This document shows, one piece after another, positions 63,960 through 64,000 of a stretch of 64,000 bases of DNA. The translations under genes were made by a program, and so were the position numbers. Location of the stretch: the NCBI GenBank assembly GCA_937941095.1, contig CALDYJ010000004.1, positions 22,851 through 86,850 of the forward strand, read 5' to 3'. The notes beneath the pieces are model-generated. The model was given only the letters and a program-made list of their open reading frames with translations. It had not been told where the DNA came from and did no database searches. This DNA comes from an uncultured Saprospiraceae bacterium. Its GTDB lineage: Bacteria > Bacteroidota > Bacteroidia > Chitinophagales > Saprospiraceae. Position 1 is the first letter of the stretch. Every line of letters starts with the position of its first letter.

Positions 63960-64000
63960 TTAAGCCTCTCAAATTTGGAATCATTGAACTTTCAATTGAT

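Overview
The window is AT-rich and comes from a member of the Bacteroidota, most likely a marine Saprospiraceae/Lewinella-type bacterium. The evidence is a SusC/SusD pair, several type IX secretion (T9SS) C-terminal sorting domains, choice-of-anchor-L and dockerin/cohesin-like secreted proteins, Bacteroidota-restricted families (DUF2480, DUF2490, an OB-fold/YceI trio) and promoter-like sequences matching the Bacteroidota TTTG / TAnnTTTG pattern. I see no rRNA, tRNA, CRISPR array or complete insertion sequence. Genus assignment is inference.

Layout. 1-2284: two tandem paralogous secreted proteins with T9SS tails; the first is cut by the window edge. 2285-11709: housekeeping genes (dnaB, rluB-type pseudouridine synthase, lytic transglycosylase, DUF2480, scpB, TraR/DksA-type zinc finger, radA, a DCC-family thiol oxidoreductase with no ordinary start codon, asnS), followed by a citrulline hydrolase-type gene. 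12734-32269: an alginate/uronate locus. 32311-36513: one cohesin-like T9SS protein and three small dockerin-like secreted proteins. 36684-50930: an unknown helical protein, a DUF819 membrane protein, lspA, a 1642-residue adhesin-like protein, rnr, a frameshifted TM2-domain gene, an outer-membrane barrel and a double-fasciclin lipoprotein. 51165-55150: sdhC-sdhA-sdhB, with a decayed four-helix-bundle gene between sdhA and sdhB. 55201-61562: molybdopterin genes (moaD-like, xdhC-like, moaA, moeA) around a YceI/OB-fold/DUF2490 operon. 61610-63658: transketolase, then a T9SS-tail remnant at the edge.

How the alginate locus works. SusC/SusD should bind and import oligo-alginate. Lipoprotein lyases of families PL6 and PL17 cut polymer and oligomers to unsaturated monouronate. 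KdgF linearises this to DEH, an MFS permease moves it inward, an SDR reduces it to 2-keto-3-deoxygluconate (KDG), KdgK phosphorylates KDG and KdgA splits KDPG to pyruvate and glyceraldehyde-3-phosphate. The adjoining uxuB-like and uxuA genes also make KDG from fructuronate/mannonate, so two routes converge on one kinase and aldolase. A FadR-type GntR regulator sits between the divergent arms with a 26-bp perfect palindrome just before its own start codon.

Main points for follow-up: the cohesin/dockerin-like cluster; dispersed 7-bp-phased intergenic repeats that also flank, in inverted orientation, the decayed four-helix gene inside the sdh operon; an Nramp-fold permease lacking the metal ligands in the uronate arm; a gene broken at two homopolymer runs; the DCC gene without a normal start codon; and a hairpin-rich 368-bp gap before radA.
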